NCBI GenBank assembly: GCA_019639175.1
Contig: JAHBSK010000001.1
Location: forward strand, 248,001-312,000
Direction: 5' to 3'
Source: Acidobacteriota bacterium
GTDB lineage: Bacteria; Acidobacteriota; Blastocatellia; Pyrinomonadales; Pyrinomonadaceae
DNA: 64,000 nt
Numbering within the stretch: position 1 is the stretch's first letter; every line of letters starts with the position of its first letter. Below are positions 51,101 through 59,959 of this stretch, piece after piece. Both the position numbers and the translations under genes were made by a program. The notes below the pieces were generated by a model, which was not told where the DNA came from, searched no databases, and saw only the letters and a program-made list of their open reading frames with translations.

Positions 51101-52066
51101 GCGGCTAACAATATTGCTATTAACCATTTTCGTGTGAACCCGACCGTCGCCAGTGCCTTCATGCTCAGCTCTGACGCAAAGTCATGGTATGACTCAATGC
51201 AGGTGCAGTTTAGGCGTCGTCTCACCAACGGTTTGCGCGTTCAGGCAAACTATACCTGGGCGAAAGCTCAGTCGAATGCGTTTGCTTCAAGTTCGACGCA
51301 GCAATCTAACTACAGCTTGCGGCCCGAAGGATTGATAAACGCCAAGAATGTTCAGGTTTTCGACCTTCGACATTCTTTCAAACTGGATGCGACGTATGAC
51401 CTTCCGATCGGCACGGGACGGTGGTTATTTACCGATGCCGGACGGGTAGCCAACTTCATAATAGGTGGTTGGTCCGTGATGCCGACGTTCCGTTGGCAAA
51501 GCGGTTCGCCATTCTCTTTCGGTAACGTTGCTTTGGTTGGCATGACCGCTGACGAATTGCAGAAAGAGATCAAGGTTCGGAAAGATTCGATAGTTGACGG
51601 ACAAAATGTCGTAACATTCTTGCCCGTGGACATAATCGAAAATACAAGACGGGCCTATAACATCAACGTTACAAGCGCGACCGGATACGGAACTACATAT
51701 GGTGGTCCTCCGACGGGCAGATATATTGCTCCGGCGGGAACCGGCAACTGTGTTTCCAGATTTAATTCGGAATGTGGATTTGCAAACCTTATCCTTTACG
51801 GGCCTGACTTTATGATGGTGGACACATCAGTCAGAAAGCAGTTCCGTATAGATGAGAAGCGCAACTTTGAATTCAGGGCAACATTCCTTGACCTGCTCAA
51901 CAAGCCGCCTTTCCGTATAGGCGGATTTGGGGCTGACGTCATCGCAGCCGGTGTTGGCGGTTCAACATTCGGCCAGATGGGATCAGGCTCGGCGTATCAG
52001 GATGTTTCAACCACGAACAATCCTGGCGGTCGTATGATCGATCTGATGATAAGGATCAACTTCTGA
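48161..52066 (+). CDS. TonB-dependent-receptor-like outer-membrane protein (Oar type)
   Basis: A 1301-residue outer-membrane protein. A signal peptide (to about residue 24, ISAQAQSG) is followed by a carboxypeptidase-regulatory beta sandwich (about 27-110: GSIGGTVHDATGSVVPGVAV ... NVKVDVGTPATVNGVLEVGG). A plug-like region comes next (SINGLPKGAISITIDGVDVQ, IDEVSVSTANAGADSGADGA), then a long barrel ending LMIRINF with the C-terminal Phe that directs insertion. Such Oar-like receptors are numerous in acidobacteria and take up or adhere to large ligands, often sugars. No degradation enzymes are adjacent. Confidence 0.9.
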   Translation: MKRFVNCLSLLGVLAFAIISAQAQSGSIGGTVHDATGSVVPGVAVVVRGEAGQEFRAITGSNGTYVVPNVATGTYSVTFTGQGFKTLVAQNVKVDVGTPATVNGVLEVGGVDEEVIVTTGAEVLQTGSPKVGSTIQGRQILETPQASRDALDLVALLPGTATVGRPRSASINGLPKGAISITIDGVDVQDQTLRSNDGFFTYVRPRIDAIDEVSVSTANAGADSGADGAVQIQFATRRGTNDYAGSLFWQHRNTALNANYWYNNRDGLARQRIILNQFGGRLGGPIPFLNFGDDGGPFFKLYKDRAFFFVNYEEFHNPNALTRTRTVLNPHILSGDFQYVSGGAVQTVNLFNIANQNGELATIDPTISSVLNRIQTSTNGQGTFIPITNNPNRSQFSFTNTGKDLRKFLTLRFDVNINKDHAVEFVMNRQNFVPSVDFLNSRDPIFPGFPYYGQGGVRKSRTGALRSSFGTNVVNQFRIANSGGFTDFFNTISPADFDFSQGYFLDFTAAGATSPYNNNNRQGRGTPTYDITNTTTWIAGNHSIMFGGSHKLIKSDSYNQNIAPTVGFGVHTSENTAYNMFVACGGGAPAWCMPGATTTQVNEARNMYAFLVGRVLSFSASGVLESNGQYAAMGNNVQKFSQKIYGLFAQDTWRITPNFQLSFGLRWQPYEAFTIQSGNVGKLEHPDQIWGLSGPGNIFKPGVLQGTQPRYTLYKIGEKAYSDDFNNWAPSFGFVWSPTFENGFLGSLFGGNGNSVFRGGYSRAFVREGFSLQTTVAANVPGGSISLSRTTGIGNITTGTNLRTPNNPNLTYPAFNATPNVPTELTIANNAMVVDPALQTGYVDSFSFGYQRQLDRNSVLEVSYVANRGNKLHRTNWVNEINSIENNFAQEFMLAQQNLYANMAAGRGANFRHYPGMGTSPLPTFVAYFNAGGADPNSAAAYTSSLFANATLLSYLSNLNPNVLTMANQLYADAGRRANAAANNIAINHFRVNPTVASAFMLSSDAKSWYDSMQVQFRRRLTNGLRVQANYTWAKAQSNAFASSSTQQSNYSLRPEGLINAKNVQVFDLRHSFKLDATYDLPIGTGRWLFTDAGRVANFIIGGWSVMPTFRWQSGSPFSFGNVALVGMTADELQKEIKVRKDSIVDGQNVVTFLPVDIIENTRRAYNINVTSATGYGTTYGGPPTGRYIAPAGTGNCVSRFNSECGFANLILYGPDFMMVDTSVRKQFRIDEKRNFEFRATFLDLLNKPPFRIGGFGADVIAAGVGGSTFGQMGSGSAYQDVSTTNNPGGRMIDLMIRINF

Positions 52067-52106
52067 TCTTTGTTAACAAATAGCATCTAGGAATACTTTC
52101 CATTTT

Positions 52107-52137
52107 GGCGTTGTCAGGTTACCGGCAACGCCTTTTT
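52107..52137 (+). terminator. Terminator after the TonB receptor
   Basis: GGCGTTG (52107-52113) and CAACGCC (52126-52132) pair, followed by TTTTTCTG. It isolates the receptor transcript from the membrane-protein operon that starts 75 bp downstream. Confidence 0.85.
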
Positions 52138-52211
52138 CTGTTTTTGGAGTTGCGGGAAAGAGGCTATAATGAAATGCGAAGGGAACCCGTTCCCGCCTTC
52201 CGTTCTGACCG

Positions 52212-53306
52212 ATGAGCGAAGCCAAATTCAATGCCACAGGATCATCGTTGGTTCCGCTTGGTGCGGGGGACATTATTGACCGGTCTGTCCGTTTTTATCG
52301 CAGGCATTTTGCGACGCTGGTGCTTATAGCGGCGCCGCCGGTGGTCATCGGCACAGTTCTCTCGGTCGTTTGGCTTCAGATAGCCCGTCAGATATTCTTC
52401 ACCGGCGGTTACAGCCAGATCGAGACGACGCTTTACGCTCTTTTCACCGCTCTCGGCACAATGCTGATATGGTTCACCGAAACCGTCACGACGCTGACGG
52501 TAATGGGCGGAGCCTCGCGCAATTTTGTCAGGCATCTGCTGTTTGGCGAGCCGATCAGTTTTGCCGCGACATACCGCAACGTCAGGGAACGGCTTGCGGG
52601 GCTGCTGGTTTCCTCGGCGATAATCGTCGCCATTCTCGGCGTGCTGAGCGTGACGGTGCTGTATATCGGACTCCTCGTCGCGACGCTCCTGATATCGTTG
52701 ACGATGCTTTTTCTTTCTATTCTGCCGCCGGTCGCGGTGATACTGTCTGTCGTATTCGGCGGAGCGGCACTGGCCGGGTCATATTGGCTGTTCTGTCTGC
52801 TGGCGTCGCGTTTCGCATATGTTCCGCAGGTGATGCTGGTTGAGGACCAGGGCGTTTTTGCCTCTATCGGCCGCAGCCTTTCGCTTGCCAGCGGCAACGT
52901 AAAACGCTTTGCGGCGCTTCTTGCCTTCACGACGCTGGCGACCTATTCCGCGCTTGCCATTCTTTATATCCCGCTCGGGTGGTTTGCGTGGTATCAGGGT
53001 GTTGAAGTGCTGTCGTTCGACAATGCCGCAACGCCCGCGTGGCTGGAAATATCCCAGCAGCTTATATGGCAGGCGAGTTTTGTGATAATGTCGCCCGTCT
53101 GGATGATCGGGCTTTGTCTTCTTTACGTTGATGAAAGGGTTCGCCACGAGGGCTATGATATCGAACTGATGGCCGCCGCAAATCTGGGCGAGATACCTGA
53201 TGTGCCAAGTTCGTACGTAAATCCCTTACAGCCCGCTCTCGGGTCGATCCGACAGGCCGAGACCGTGGCCGCCGGGCGTTCCGGCTCAATGCTCGGTCTG
53301 GAATAA
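52212..53306 (+). CDS. Multi-pass membrane protein opening the DUF4129 operon
   Basis: A 364-residue protein with about six hydrophobic segments and a short cytoplasmic N-terminus (LVPLGAGDIIDRSVRFYRRH), a pattern seen in the membrane domain of GDPD-like and DUF7544-type proteins. The stretch DQGVFASIGRSLSLASGNVK lies between helices, typical of this fold. The C-terminal 60 residues are soluble. It ends directly before DUF4129 (no gap) and is the first gene of the tight run to 55.9 kb. Confidence 0.8.
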   Translation: MSEAKFNATGSSLVPLGAGDIIDRSVRFYRRHFATLVLIAAPPVVIGTVLSVVWLQIARQIFFTGGYSQIETTLYALFTALGTMLIWFTETVTTLTVMGGASRNFVRHLLFGEPISFAATYRNVRERLAGLLVSSAIIVAILGVLSVTVLYIGLLVATLLISLTMLFLSILPPVAVILSVVFGGAALAGSYWLFCLLASRFAYVPQVMLVEDQGVFASIGRSLSLASGNVKRFAALLAFTTLATYSALAILYIPLGWFAWYQGVEVLSFDNAATPAWLEISQQLIWQASFVIMSPVWMIGLCLLYVDERVRHEGYDIELMAAANLGEIPDVPSSYVNPLQPALGSIRQAETVAAGRSGSMLGLE

Positions 53307-54374
53307 ATGCCTCGAAACTATCTTTTCATATTCACCGCAGCGGCTGTCGTCATATTGGCGGCAGGAGCGGCCGTGTTTGGCATTTCGCCGTCTGAGTATC
53401 GGTCAAAGATCGAGGATGTCCGCGAGATCATTGATGATATGCGGCAGGATGTTTACGAGACGGACAGCGGCGGCCCGCCCGAAGGCTTCGATCCGGCAAA
53501 GGTGCGAAGCATAAGGGAATTGATGCCGACGCAGATGCGCGTCACTACGGCGAGCGATGAGTTCGATGTCTCGAACAACTGGCTGCATACCGATCTGGAT
53601 GCCTTTTTGACCGAAAGCGATCCGCCGAAACGCCTGACCATTCTCGACGGGATCGATGAGCGGCTGACCTCTCTTGCATGGCAGGTTGCGGAGTATGAGA
53701 ATGCCAAAGCGTCAGAGAGGTCAAAGGACGAAGACAAGCAGAAACTGGCTGAGATACTGCAAAGAGAGCAGTTTCAAAAACCGTCCGAAGAACAAAAAAG
53801 TTTTATCGAAAGATGGATCGACAGGATCATTGAATGGCTGTCAGGACTGCTTCCCAGGCCGTCGGGCGGCCCGCAGATGAGCGCGTCGCCGGGACTAGCC
53901 CGGTTCATGCAGATCGTCATCATACTGCTCGTCAGCGGGCTGGTACTTTTTACGGTCTATAAACTTGCTCCGCACATCTTTCCGTCCTGGCGTCGTTCTA
54001 AAAAGGATATTGACGGCGACCGCGTCATACTTGGCGAAACAATAGAAAAGGACCGGACACCGAACGACCTGCTTCGTGAGGCCGAACTGCTTTCTCAACA
54101 AGGTGACAATCGCGGAGCGATCCGCAAAGGCTACATCGCCCTGCTTTTTGAACTGAGCGAGCGTGGGGCCGTCGGCCTGGCGCGGCACAAGACCAACAGG
54201 GATTACCTCCGCGACGTTCGCAAACAGGAGGGCCTGTTTGCTCCGATGAGCGGGCTGACGGGAGTTTTCGAGTCGGCATGGTACGGTTCTCAGGCCGTCG
54301 GGCCGGAAGCGTGGCAGTATTTTAAGGAAGGATATTCGGCCATGCTGAAAGATCATAAACAAACGGGCAGATGA
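53307..54374 (+). CDS. DUF4129-domain membrane protein
   Basis: A 355-residue protein with an N-terminal helix (about 4-24), a charged extracytoplasmic part, a second helix at about 198-220 and a C-terminal DUF4129 domain (LLREAELLSQQGDNRGAIRK ... AVGLARHKTNRDYLRDVRKQ). In bacteria DUF4129 proteins occur with MoxR ATPases, DUF58 and transglutaminase-like proteins, perhaps in assembling or maturing exported proteins; the reaction is unknown. The ATG follows the previous stop directly, and its own stop overlaps the next start by 4 bp. Confidence 0.87.
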   Translation: MPRNYLFIFTAAAVVILAAGAAVFGISPSEYRSKIEDVREIIDDMRQDVYETDSGGPPEGFDPAKVRSIRELMPTQMRVTTASDEFDVSNNWLHTDLDAFLTESDPPKRLTILDGIDERLTSLAWQVAEYENAKASERSKDEDKQKLAEILQREQFQKPSEEQKSFIERWIDRIIEWLSGLLPRPSGGPQMSASPGLARFMQIVIILLVSGLVLFTVYKLAPHIFPSWRRSKKDIDGDRVILGETIEKDRTPNDLLREAELLSQQGDNRGAIRKGYIALLFELSERGAVGLARHKTNRDYLRDVRKQEGLFAPMSGLTGVFESAWYGSQAVGPEAWQYFKEGYSAMLKDHKQTGR

Positions 54375-55864
54375 GGGAAAGACTGTTGATAATAGGAGGA
54401 TTGGTCGTTGTGCTTGCCGTCATGGCGGGACTCAATGCCGCGTCCTATGTTCAAAAAATAAAAGAACCCGACACGGAAATTTTTCCAAATCGGTCAACGT
54501 TCCACCCCGGAGCGACCGGCCTGCTTGCCTATTACACGCTGCTTGCCGAAACCGGCAGGCCAGTCGGCAGATGGCAGCGTCCTGTTTCGGAACTGCTTTC
54601 AAACAGCGGTGAAAAGCCGGCAACTTTTATTATGGCCGGGCCATTCCGAAAGGAACTGTCCGCTGAGGAACACCGCGAACTGCTCGAATGGGTCGGCAGA
54701 GGCGGCAGGCTGATCATCATCGACAGAGATCCCGCGTCCGAACTGGTCAAGACAACGTCTGATTGGAGCATTGCGTCGATGTCCTCAACGAGTCTTGACC
54801 TTTTAGCGGTCGATCCGGCCGATCAGAAACAGATGACGACCGGAGCAGGAGCCGCCGCGCCGGATCAGCCTACCATTCTCGCCACGGGCGTCAATGCCGT
54901 GCAGCCGTCGCGGTTCGCGTCGTCATTGCTGTTGACGCATCTTCAGCCGGAACCGGGAGAAAGCCACGAGGACGGTTATTATGAAGATAACCTCGACGAC
55001 AGCATTTATCAGGATGAAGAGCAGAGCGAGTATTCCGGTGATCAGGACGATGCGGAAGCGACGCCGGAGCCGCATGATTTTTTTGAAGGCTCGCAACAGC
55101 CGCCACCGCCTGCAGCGGAACCGACTCCTGAGATCGAGCAGATGACGGAAGACACCGACGAGGAAGAATACGAGGCCTCGTTCAGCGCTCCGGTCGTGCA
55201 TATATCGGACGGTGACCGCGTGCTGTTGGCCGAAGTTCCATACGGCATGGGCAGGATAGTTGTTCTGGCCGATCCGTTCATCGTCGCGAACGGCGGTATA
55301 TCAATGGCCGATAATGCACGGCTTGCAATCAACCTTGCGGGTTCCGGCCCCGCTGTTTTTGATGAATACCATCACGGATACGGATCGGGGAACAATCGCC
55401 TGTTTGAATATTTTGCGGGTACGCCGGTCATAGCGTTGTTAGTTCAGTCCGCCCTTGTGCTTGCGCTGGTCATGTATTCGCGCAGCCGCCGGTTTGCGAG
55501 GGCCGTTCCCGATCCCGATCCGGACAGGCTTTCCAAACTGGAATACATAGCGGCGATGGCCGAGTTGCAGCAGAGAACGCGAGCGTACGATCTGGCGATG
55601 GAGAATATCTATTATGATCTTCGCCGCCGGGCATCGCGGATGTTGGGTGTTGACGGCACGGCCGTAAAGCCCGAAGAACTGGCCGCTCTCATATCGGAAC
55701 GCAGCGGACTTGACCGCGAAGAGGTTCTGAGGACGATACTCAAATGTCAGGCGATCGTCCACGGAGAACCGACCAACAAGAACGAGATGCTGAGGCTGAC
55801 CGCATGGCTGCGGGACGCGGAGGAAAAGCTCCGGTTGACGCGTCACAGGAGAACCAGGATATAA
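54371..55864 (+). CDS. DUF4350-domain membrane protein
   Basis: A 497-residue protein. An N-terminal helix (about 5-22) leads to an extracytoplasmic DUF4350 domain: GATGLLAYYTLLAETGRPVG near residue 50, ELLEWVGRGGRLIIIDRD near 105, and VPYGMGRIVVLADPFIVANG. A long acidic, Glu/Pro-rich insertion (about 195-265) interrupts it. A second helix (about 355-372) is followed by a cytoplasmic tail. It is coupled to the DUF4129 gene by an ATGA overlap; the pair is a regular partnership near MoxR ATPases. Confidence 0.87.
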   Translation: MRERLLIIGGLVVVLAVMAGLNAASYVQKIKEPDTEIFPNRSTFHPGATGLLAYYTLLAETGRPVGRWQRPVSELLSNSGEKPATFIMAGPFRKELSAEEHRELLEWVGRGGRLIIIDRDPASELVKTTSDWSIASMSSTSLDLLAVDPADQKQMTTGAGAAAPDQPTILATGVNAVQPSRFASSLLLTHLQPEPGESHEDGYYEDNLDDSIYQDEEQSEYSGDQDDAEATPEPHDFFEGSQQPPPPAAEPTPEIEQMTEDTDEEEYEASFSAPVVHISDGDRVLLAEVPYGMGRIVVLADPFIVANGGISMADNARLAINLAGSGPAVFDEYHHGYGSGNNRLFEYFAGTPVIALLVQSALVLALVMYSRSRRFARAVPDPDPDRLSKLEYIAAMAELQQRTRAYDLAMENIYYDLRRRASRMLGVDGTAVKPEELAALISERSGLDREEVLRTILKCQAIVHGEPTNKNEMLRLTAWLRDAEEKLRLTRHRRTRI

Positions 55865-55867
55865 CCA

Positions 55868-56632
55868 ATGTCGTCAACCGCTCTGCTGATACTGCTATTG
55901 CTGTTCTTTGTAACCAGCGTCATCGGCGTTGTTACGGGCAGCAATTCGCTCATCACGGTGCCGGTAATGTTCCAGTTCGGCATTGATGAAAAGGTCGCCC
56001 TGGGAACGAATATGTTCGGGCTGACGTTCATGTCCATCGGGGCTTCGATCCCGTTCATCAGGGCGGGAAAGGTCGAGTTCGAACGGCTGTCGCCGCTGAT
56101 CGTTCTTACCGTTATCGGCTCGGCGCTCGGTGCGGCACTGGTCGGTGTGATCACTAATCAGGGCATAAAACTGATGGTTTCGGTGGCGATGGTCGCGGTC
56201 GTCGTTTTTACGTTTTTTGACAGGACAAAAAAAAGCACCGGGCCTGATGTCGTTGAGGTCGCTCCTGCAAAGGCGGTGCTTACCTATCTGCTGACGTTTT
56301 TGCTTGCCATTTACGGCGGGCTTTACAGCGGCGGATATGTCACCGTTCTGACAGCGGTCTATGTTGCATTTTTCGGGATGACATACGGCGGTTCAATAGC
56401 CGCCACAAAGGTCATAAATGTTTTTTCGTCGGCAATAGCGACGGCGATATTTATGTGGAACGGCCTTGTGGACTACAGGCTTGGCGTTCTGCTGGCGGTG
56501 ACGATGTTCGGCGGAGCTTATGCCGGTGCGCATTTTGTGACCAAAATGAACGACCGCGTACTGCGTGTCATATTTGTTTCAACCGTGTTCCTTTTGGCAG
56601 GGAAAACGTTTTACGACCTTTTGGCCCGATGA
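55868..56632 (+). CDS. Sulfite exporter TauE/SafE-family permease
   Basis: A 254-residue membrane protein with about eight helices in two similar halves. TGSNSLITVPVMFQFGIDEK, then ALGTNMFGLTFMSIGASIPF is the first TauE repeat, and YGGLYSGGYVTVLTAVYVAF the second. Family members export sulfite, sulfoacetate or other organic anions. It lies 3 bp after the DUF4350 gene, splitting it from the MoxR gene. No sulfur-metabolism gene is near, so its substrate is open. Confidence 0.88.
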   Translation: MSSTALLILLLLFFVTSVIGVVTGSNSLITVPVMFQFGIDEKVALGTNMFGLTFMSIGASIPFIRAGKVEFERLSPLIVLTVIGSALGAALVGVITNQGIKLMVSVAMVAVVVFTFFDRTKKSTGPDVVEVAPAKAVLTYLLTFLLAIYGGLYSGGYVTVLTAVYVAFFGMTYGGSIAATKVINVFSSAIATAIFMWNGLVDYRLGVLLAVTMFGGAYAGAHFVTKMNDRVLRVIFVSTVFLLAGKTFYDLLAR

Positions 56633-56780
56633 CCGCAGCAGGCAGCAGGAGGTTGGTTGGCTCCAGGAAAAGAACGTTTTGCTGAAATTTTAAGAACAGA
56701 TGTCACCTATCAGTTTTATGCTGACATACATAAGACCAAAGATCGCTCTCAAGGAAAAAGACTTTGTTATAGAATAACTT

Positions 56781-57734
56781 ATGCTCAATCATACACCCGC
56801 GACAGTTGCTCATATCCTTAACGAACTCCGAAAGACGATAGTCGGCCAGGATGAGGTTTTGGAACAGGTTCTGGTGGCGATATTGGCCGAAGGCCACGCC
56901 CTGCTTGAGGGCGTGCCGGGAACGGCAAAAACGCTTATGGTCAAAACGCTGGCTGAGATAATCGGCGCACGGTTTTCCCGTATTCAGTTCACACCTGACC
57001 TGATGCCGTCTGACATTACCGGAACCAATGTTTTTAACATGCGGACGTCCGAATTCACCTTGCGTCACGGGCCGATCTTTACGGACATTCTGCTTGCGGA
57101 CGAGATCAACCGCACACCGCCGAAAACTCAGGCGGCATTGCTGGAGGCGATGGAAGAACGCCAGACCACCATTGACGGCGACCGCCATCAGCTCTCACCT
57201 ATCTTTACGGTATTGGCAACAGAGAATCCGATAGAATATGAAGGCACGTATCCGCTCCCAGAGGCACAGCTTGACCGTTTCCTGTTAAAGATATTGATAG
57301 ATTATCCGCGTGTCGAGGAAGAGCTGGAGATAGTGGCGCGTTGGGACGGCGGATTCAATTCGCGTCATCTGGAAATGGCGAACATCACACCGCTGGAAGA
57401 CGCCGCCGCTGTTTCACATTGCCGTGCAGAAATAAGAGCGATGCGGATGGAGCCGGGAGTTCAGAAATACATCGTAGAGATCGTTCAGCGGACGAGAAAT
57501 CATCCGACAACCCTGTATGGTGCCAGCCCGCGTGCTTCGATAGCTCTGCTTCTTTGTTCAAAGGCTTTGGCGGCGATACGCGGCAGGGATTTTCCCACGC
57601 CTGACGACGTTCGCGACATTGCCCTGCCGGTTCTGCGGCATCGGCTTGCACTGAGAGCAGAGGCGGAACTGGAAGGAGCGACGACCGACGCTGTCATCTC
57701 GGACATAATCAAGACCGTCGAGGTTCCCAGATAG
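56781..57734 (+). CDS. MoxR-family AAA+ ATPase
   Basis: A 317-residue MoxR chaperone-like ATPase. Walker A is [17 protein letters not shown], Walker [21 protein letters not shown], sensor 1 [20 protein letters not shown], and the C-terminal lid follows ([20 protein letters not shown]). MoxR proteins work with VWA, DUF58 and DUF4129 proteins. The DUF58 gene that normally follows is missing here: the next gene is convergent. The 148 bp before the ATG hold no recognised element. Confidence 0.92.
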   Translation: MLNHTPATVAHILNELRKTIVGQDEVLEQVLVAILAEGHALLEGVPGTAKTLMVKTLAEIIGARFSRIQFTPDLMPSDITGTNVFNMRTSEFTLRHGPIFTDILLADEINRTPPKTQAALLEAMEERQTTIDGDRHQLSPIFTVLATENPIEYEGTYPLPEAQLDRFLLKILIDYPRVEEELEIVARWDGGFNSRHLEMANITPLEDAAAVSHCRAEIRAMRMEPGVQKYIVEIVQRTRNHPTTLYGASPRASIALLLCSKALAAIRGRDFPTPDDVRDIALPVLRHRLALRAEAELEGATTDAVISDIIKTVEVPR

Positions 57735-57747
57735 ATCTGTCCAAAAG

Positions 57748-59232
57748 TTAAGAACCTTCAGGCTCTTCGGCAGGTGTTCTGGCCGGGGCCGAAGGTGTAG
57801 CGACCGGTGTTGCCGTCTGTCGCGGCGACTGCCTTGGGGCCGGTGTCGGCGTTGGTGTCGGCGGAGCCGATCTTTCGGGTGGGGCCGTGTTCGTATTTGC
57901 AGCCGGAGACCTAGTCGGTGACGGAGAAGGCTTTGTCTCCTCAGGCGCGGTGTTCGCCGGAACCGGGACAAGTATCACCCCGGATTCATTGGGCATGAAC
58001 GGGCTGCCGGAATTGGGATCGATTGTGACATAGCCGCCGGGCGGCTGGTATTGCGGCGCTCCGGGCGGAGGAGCTCCGGTTGCCCACGGATTATAACCGT
58101 CGCCGCCGGGTAATGTGTCTATCGGCGCCGCCCCCTGTTCGGTCAGCGTTTCAGGAAAAGCATTAGGCATGGCGGCAAGCTGCTGCTCTTCTATGCCTGT
58201 CGCCGGATTGATCGGCTGTACAGGCAGGCCATTGGTGTCAGGCATCAAAACGGTCTGCGGATCGGTCTGCTTGCTCTGGGTCGCATAGATCATAACCGCG
58301 GCCAAAGCGCCTATGCCGACAATAACGGCCAGGGCTGTTTTCCACAGATCGGTGCCGCCTGCGGCCGCAGCGGCGGCATGGCCCGCTGACCCGGCTTTCA
58401 TTGCCGCTGATATCTCGTCGATGAATTCCTGTGCGGTTTGCTGCCGCATTGCGGCGTCCTTGGACATAGCGCGGAGCATGACAGGTTCGATAGCTTTGGG
58501 AATGTCGCTTCGGAACGCGACCAGCGGTGCGGGCGGCTCCTCAATGTGCTTTGCCATTACGTCCGAGGGCTTTTCGCCGGTGAAAGGCACAACACCAGCA
58601 AGCATTTCATAAAGCAAAACGCCAAGCGAATAGATGTCAGAGCGCTCATCGGGCTGGTCGGAACCGCTGCATTGTTCCGGTGAAAGATATGCCAGTTCCG
58701 CCGGATCATCGGTTCCGATCACGGATCGGGACAGTGCGTTCGGCGTGGCAAAATCCGCCACCTTAACGATAACGTCCTTGTCCGGCCCATCGGCAAGCAG
58801 GACGTTTTCCGCCGACAAACTGCCGTGGACGACGCCAACGAGATGGGCGGCGGCCAAAGCTCTTGCCACCTGACGGGCAGTTTCAACAGCCGAATCGACC
58901 GGAAAAGCCCCGTCTCTGAGGATCATCGACTTTAGCGTTCTCGCGTTCGCCACGTCGTGAACCGAATAAACGATCCCGTTGTCGTCCGTGCCGAAATCGA
59001 CCGCGCCAAAGGCGTTCGGATCGGCTATCCGTGCGGCGATCTTTGATTCCTCAAAGAACCGCTCTGTCGCGGCCTGACTGTGAGCGAGGTGTGACGGCAA
59101 AATGCGGATGGAAAGAGGTTTTTCCATCAAAAGGTGCGTTGCCTGATACAGGTCGCCGTCTGCGCCGTGACGTATCAGGGCGTCAACGCGGTACTTTTCA
59201 GCGATCACTTTTCCGATAACTTCGTTTGCCAT
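57748..59232 (-). CDS. Membrane-anchored Ser/Thr pseudokinase
   Basis: A 494-residue protein with the bacterial Ser/Thr kinase fold in residues about 10-275 (IRHGADGDLYQA as nucleotide loop, YLSPEQCSGSDQPDERSDIY as activation-loop end and helix F). Key catalytic residues are replaced: the VAIK lysine is Arg43 (LSIRIL), the HRD aspartate is Ser (HGS at 136-138), and DFG is DFA (160-162). It is thus probably inactive and serves as sensor or scaffold. A transmembrane helix (about 303-323) leads to an outer tail rich in Pro, Thr and Ala. Downstream neighbour of atpE, separated by a terminator. Confidence 0.87.
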   Translation of the reverse strand: MANEVIGKVIAEKYRVDALIRHGADGDLYQATHLLMEKPLSIRILPSHLAHSQAATERFFEESKIAARIADPNAFGAVDFGTDDNGIVYSVHDVANARTLKSMILRDGAFPVDSAVETARQVARALAAAHLVGVVHGSLSAENVLLADGPDKDVIVKVADFATPNALSRSVIGTDDPAELAYLSPEQCSGSDQPDERSDIYSLGVLLYEMLAGVVPFTGEKPSDVMAKHIEEPPAPLVAFRSDIPKAIEPVMLRAMSKDAAMRQQTAQEFIDEISAAMKAGSAGHAAAAAAGGTDLWKTALAVIVGIGALAAVMIYATQSKQTDPQTVLMPDTNGLPVQPINPATGIEEQQLAAMPNAFPETLTEQGAAPIDTLPGGDGYNPWATGAPPPGAPQYQPPGGYVTIDPNSGSPFMPNESGVILVPVPANTAPEETKPSPSPTRSPAANTNTAPPERSAPPTPTPTPAPRQSPRQTATPVATPSAPARTPAEEPEGS

Positions 59233-59308
59233 CACTAATTAGAACGAACAAACCACGCTCTGGTTGCAAATAAAGACGTAATCGGGCCGGATTTTTTGCC
59301 CGCAGGCC

Positions 59309-59350
59309 CAAAAAACGCGGACAGGATCATTTTCCGATCCGGCCCGCGTC
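59309..59350 (-). terminator. Terminator after atpE
   Basis: Read on the minus strand, a GC-rich stem (GGACGCGG/CCGCG with inner GGATC/GATCC) is followed by TTTTTT. It lies 20 bp after the atpE stop and closes the F0 transcript, so F1 genes are not part of it. Confidence 0.82.
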
Positions 59351-59369
59351 CACCAATTCCGATATCGAA

Positions 59370-59684
59370 CTAGAGTTTAGCGAATACTATAACAAGAGCG
59401 AAAAGCACGAGTGATTCGATAAGCGCCAGAGCGATGATCATGAGGGTCTGAACCGTACCGGCGGCACCCGGATTGCGGGCGGCACCTTCGGCAGCACGCG
59501 AACCGACAAGTCCCTGTGCCAGAGCGGCAAGCCCGGCAGCGAGGCCGAAACCTATACCGCCGGCGATCGCTTTGTAAGCGGCAACGGTCGATTCATTGTC
59601 AGCGGCTCCGCCCTGAGCCATTGCCGGCAGCGCCATAAGGGCAAGTGCCAGAACTGAATATGCAAAATATTTGATCTTTATCAT
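59370..59684 (-). CDS. atpE: ATP synthase F0 subunit c
   Basis: A 104-residue proteolipid with an N-terminal signal-like segment (YFAYSVLALALMALPAMAQ), then the two hairpin helices: GLAAGLAALAQGLVGSRAAE, RNP loop, and MIIALALIESLVLFALVI with the ion-binding Glu. A Gln 33 residues before this Glu (AQG) and a Ser just after it (ES) are in the positions that bind Na+ in Ilyobacter-type c-rings, although the Thr and Tyr of that site are Leu and Phe here. The ring would sit in the inner membrane. Last gene of the F0 run. Confidence 0.93.
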   Translation of the reverse strand: MIKIKYFAYSVLALALMALPAMAQGGAADNESTVAAYKAIAGGIGFGLAAGLAALAQGLVGSRAAEGAARNPGAAGTVQTLMIIALALIESLVLFALVIVFAKL

Positions 59685-59959
59685 TTTTTATAGTCTCCTG
59701 TTTTATTTTTAACGAAGACCTTTGTTTCAGGCTTCACGAAAAACCGCCAGCGGTATTATTTCGCCTCGCTTCCGGTATGCCTTGATTTCTACTCTCGTTG
59801 GAGTCAAGGCTCCTGTAGCGTGCGGGCATAGTTACTATAAAACGCGGTTCACCGTGCCTGCCTTTTTGCCAAAGGCCTTATTTTTCCGGGAAACGTATCT
59901 CCCAAAACCCTTTCTTAATTTTCAAGTGACCGGCAGATTTTTGCCGGCCGATCAACCTT
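59685..59959. other. Spacer between atpB and atpE
   Basis: 275 bp with no gene, wider than usual between subunits a and c. It is where an extra promoter or mRNA-processing hairpin for the more abundant c subunit might be expected, but I see no clear hexamers or stem. GGAG and AGGAG-like sequence (complement of 59694-59698) serves atpE. Confidence 0.45.

Noticed and set aside
56633..56700. Possible remnant of the DUF4350 3' end after TauE (a GWL segment against AWL)
   Set aside because: Only two or three residues agree; not enough to claim another gene-tip scar.
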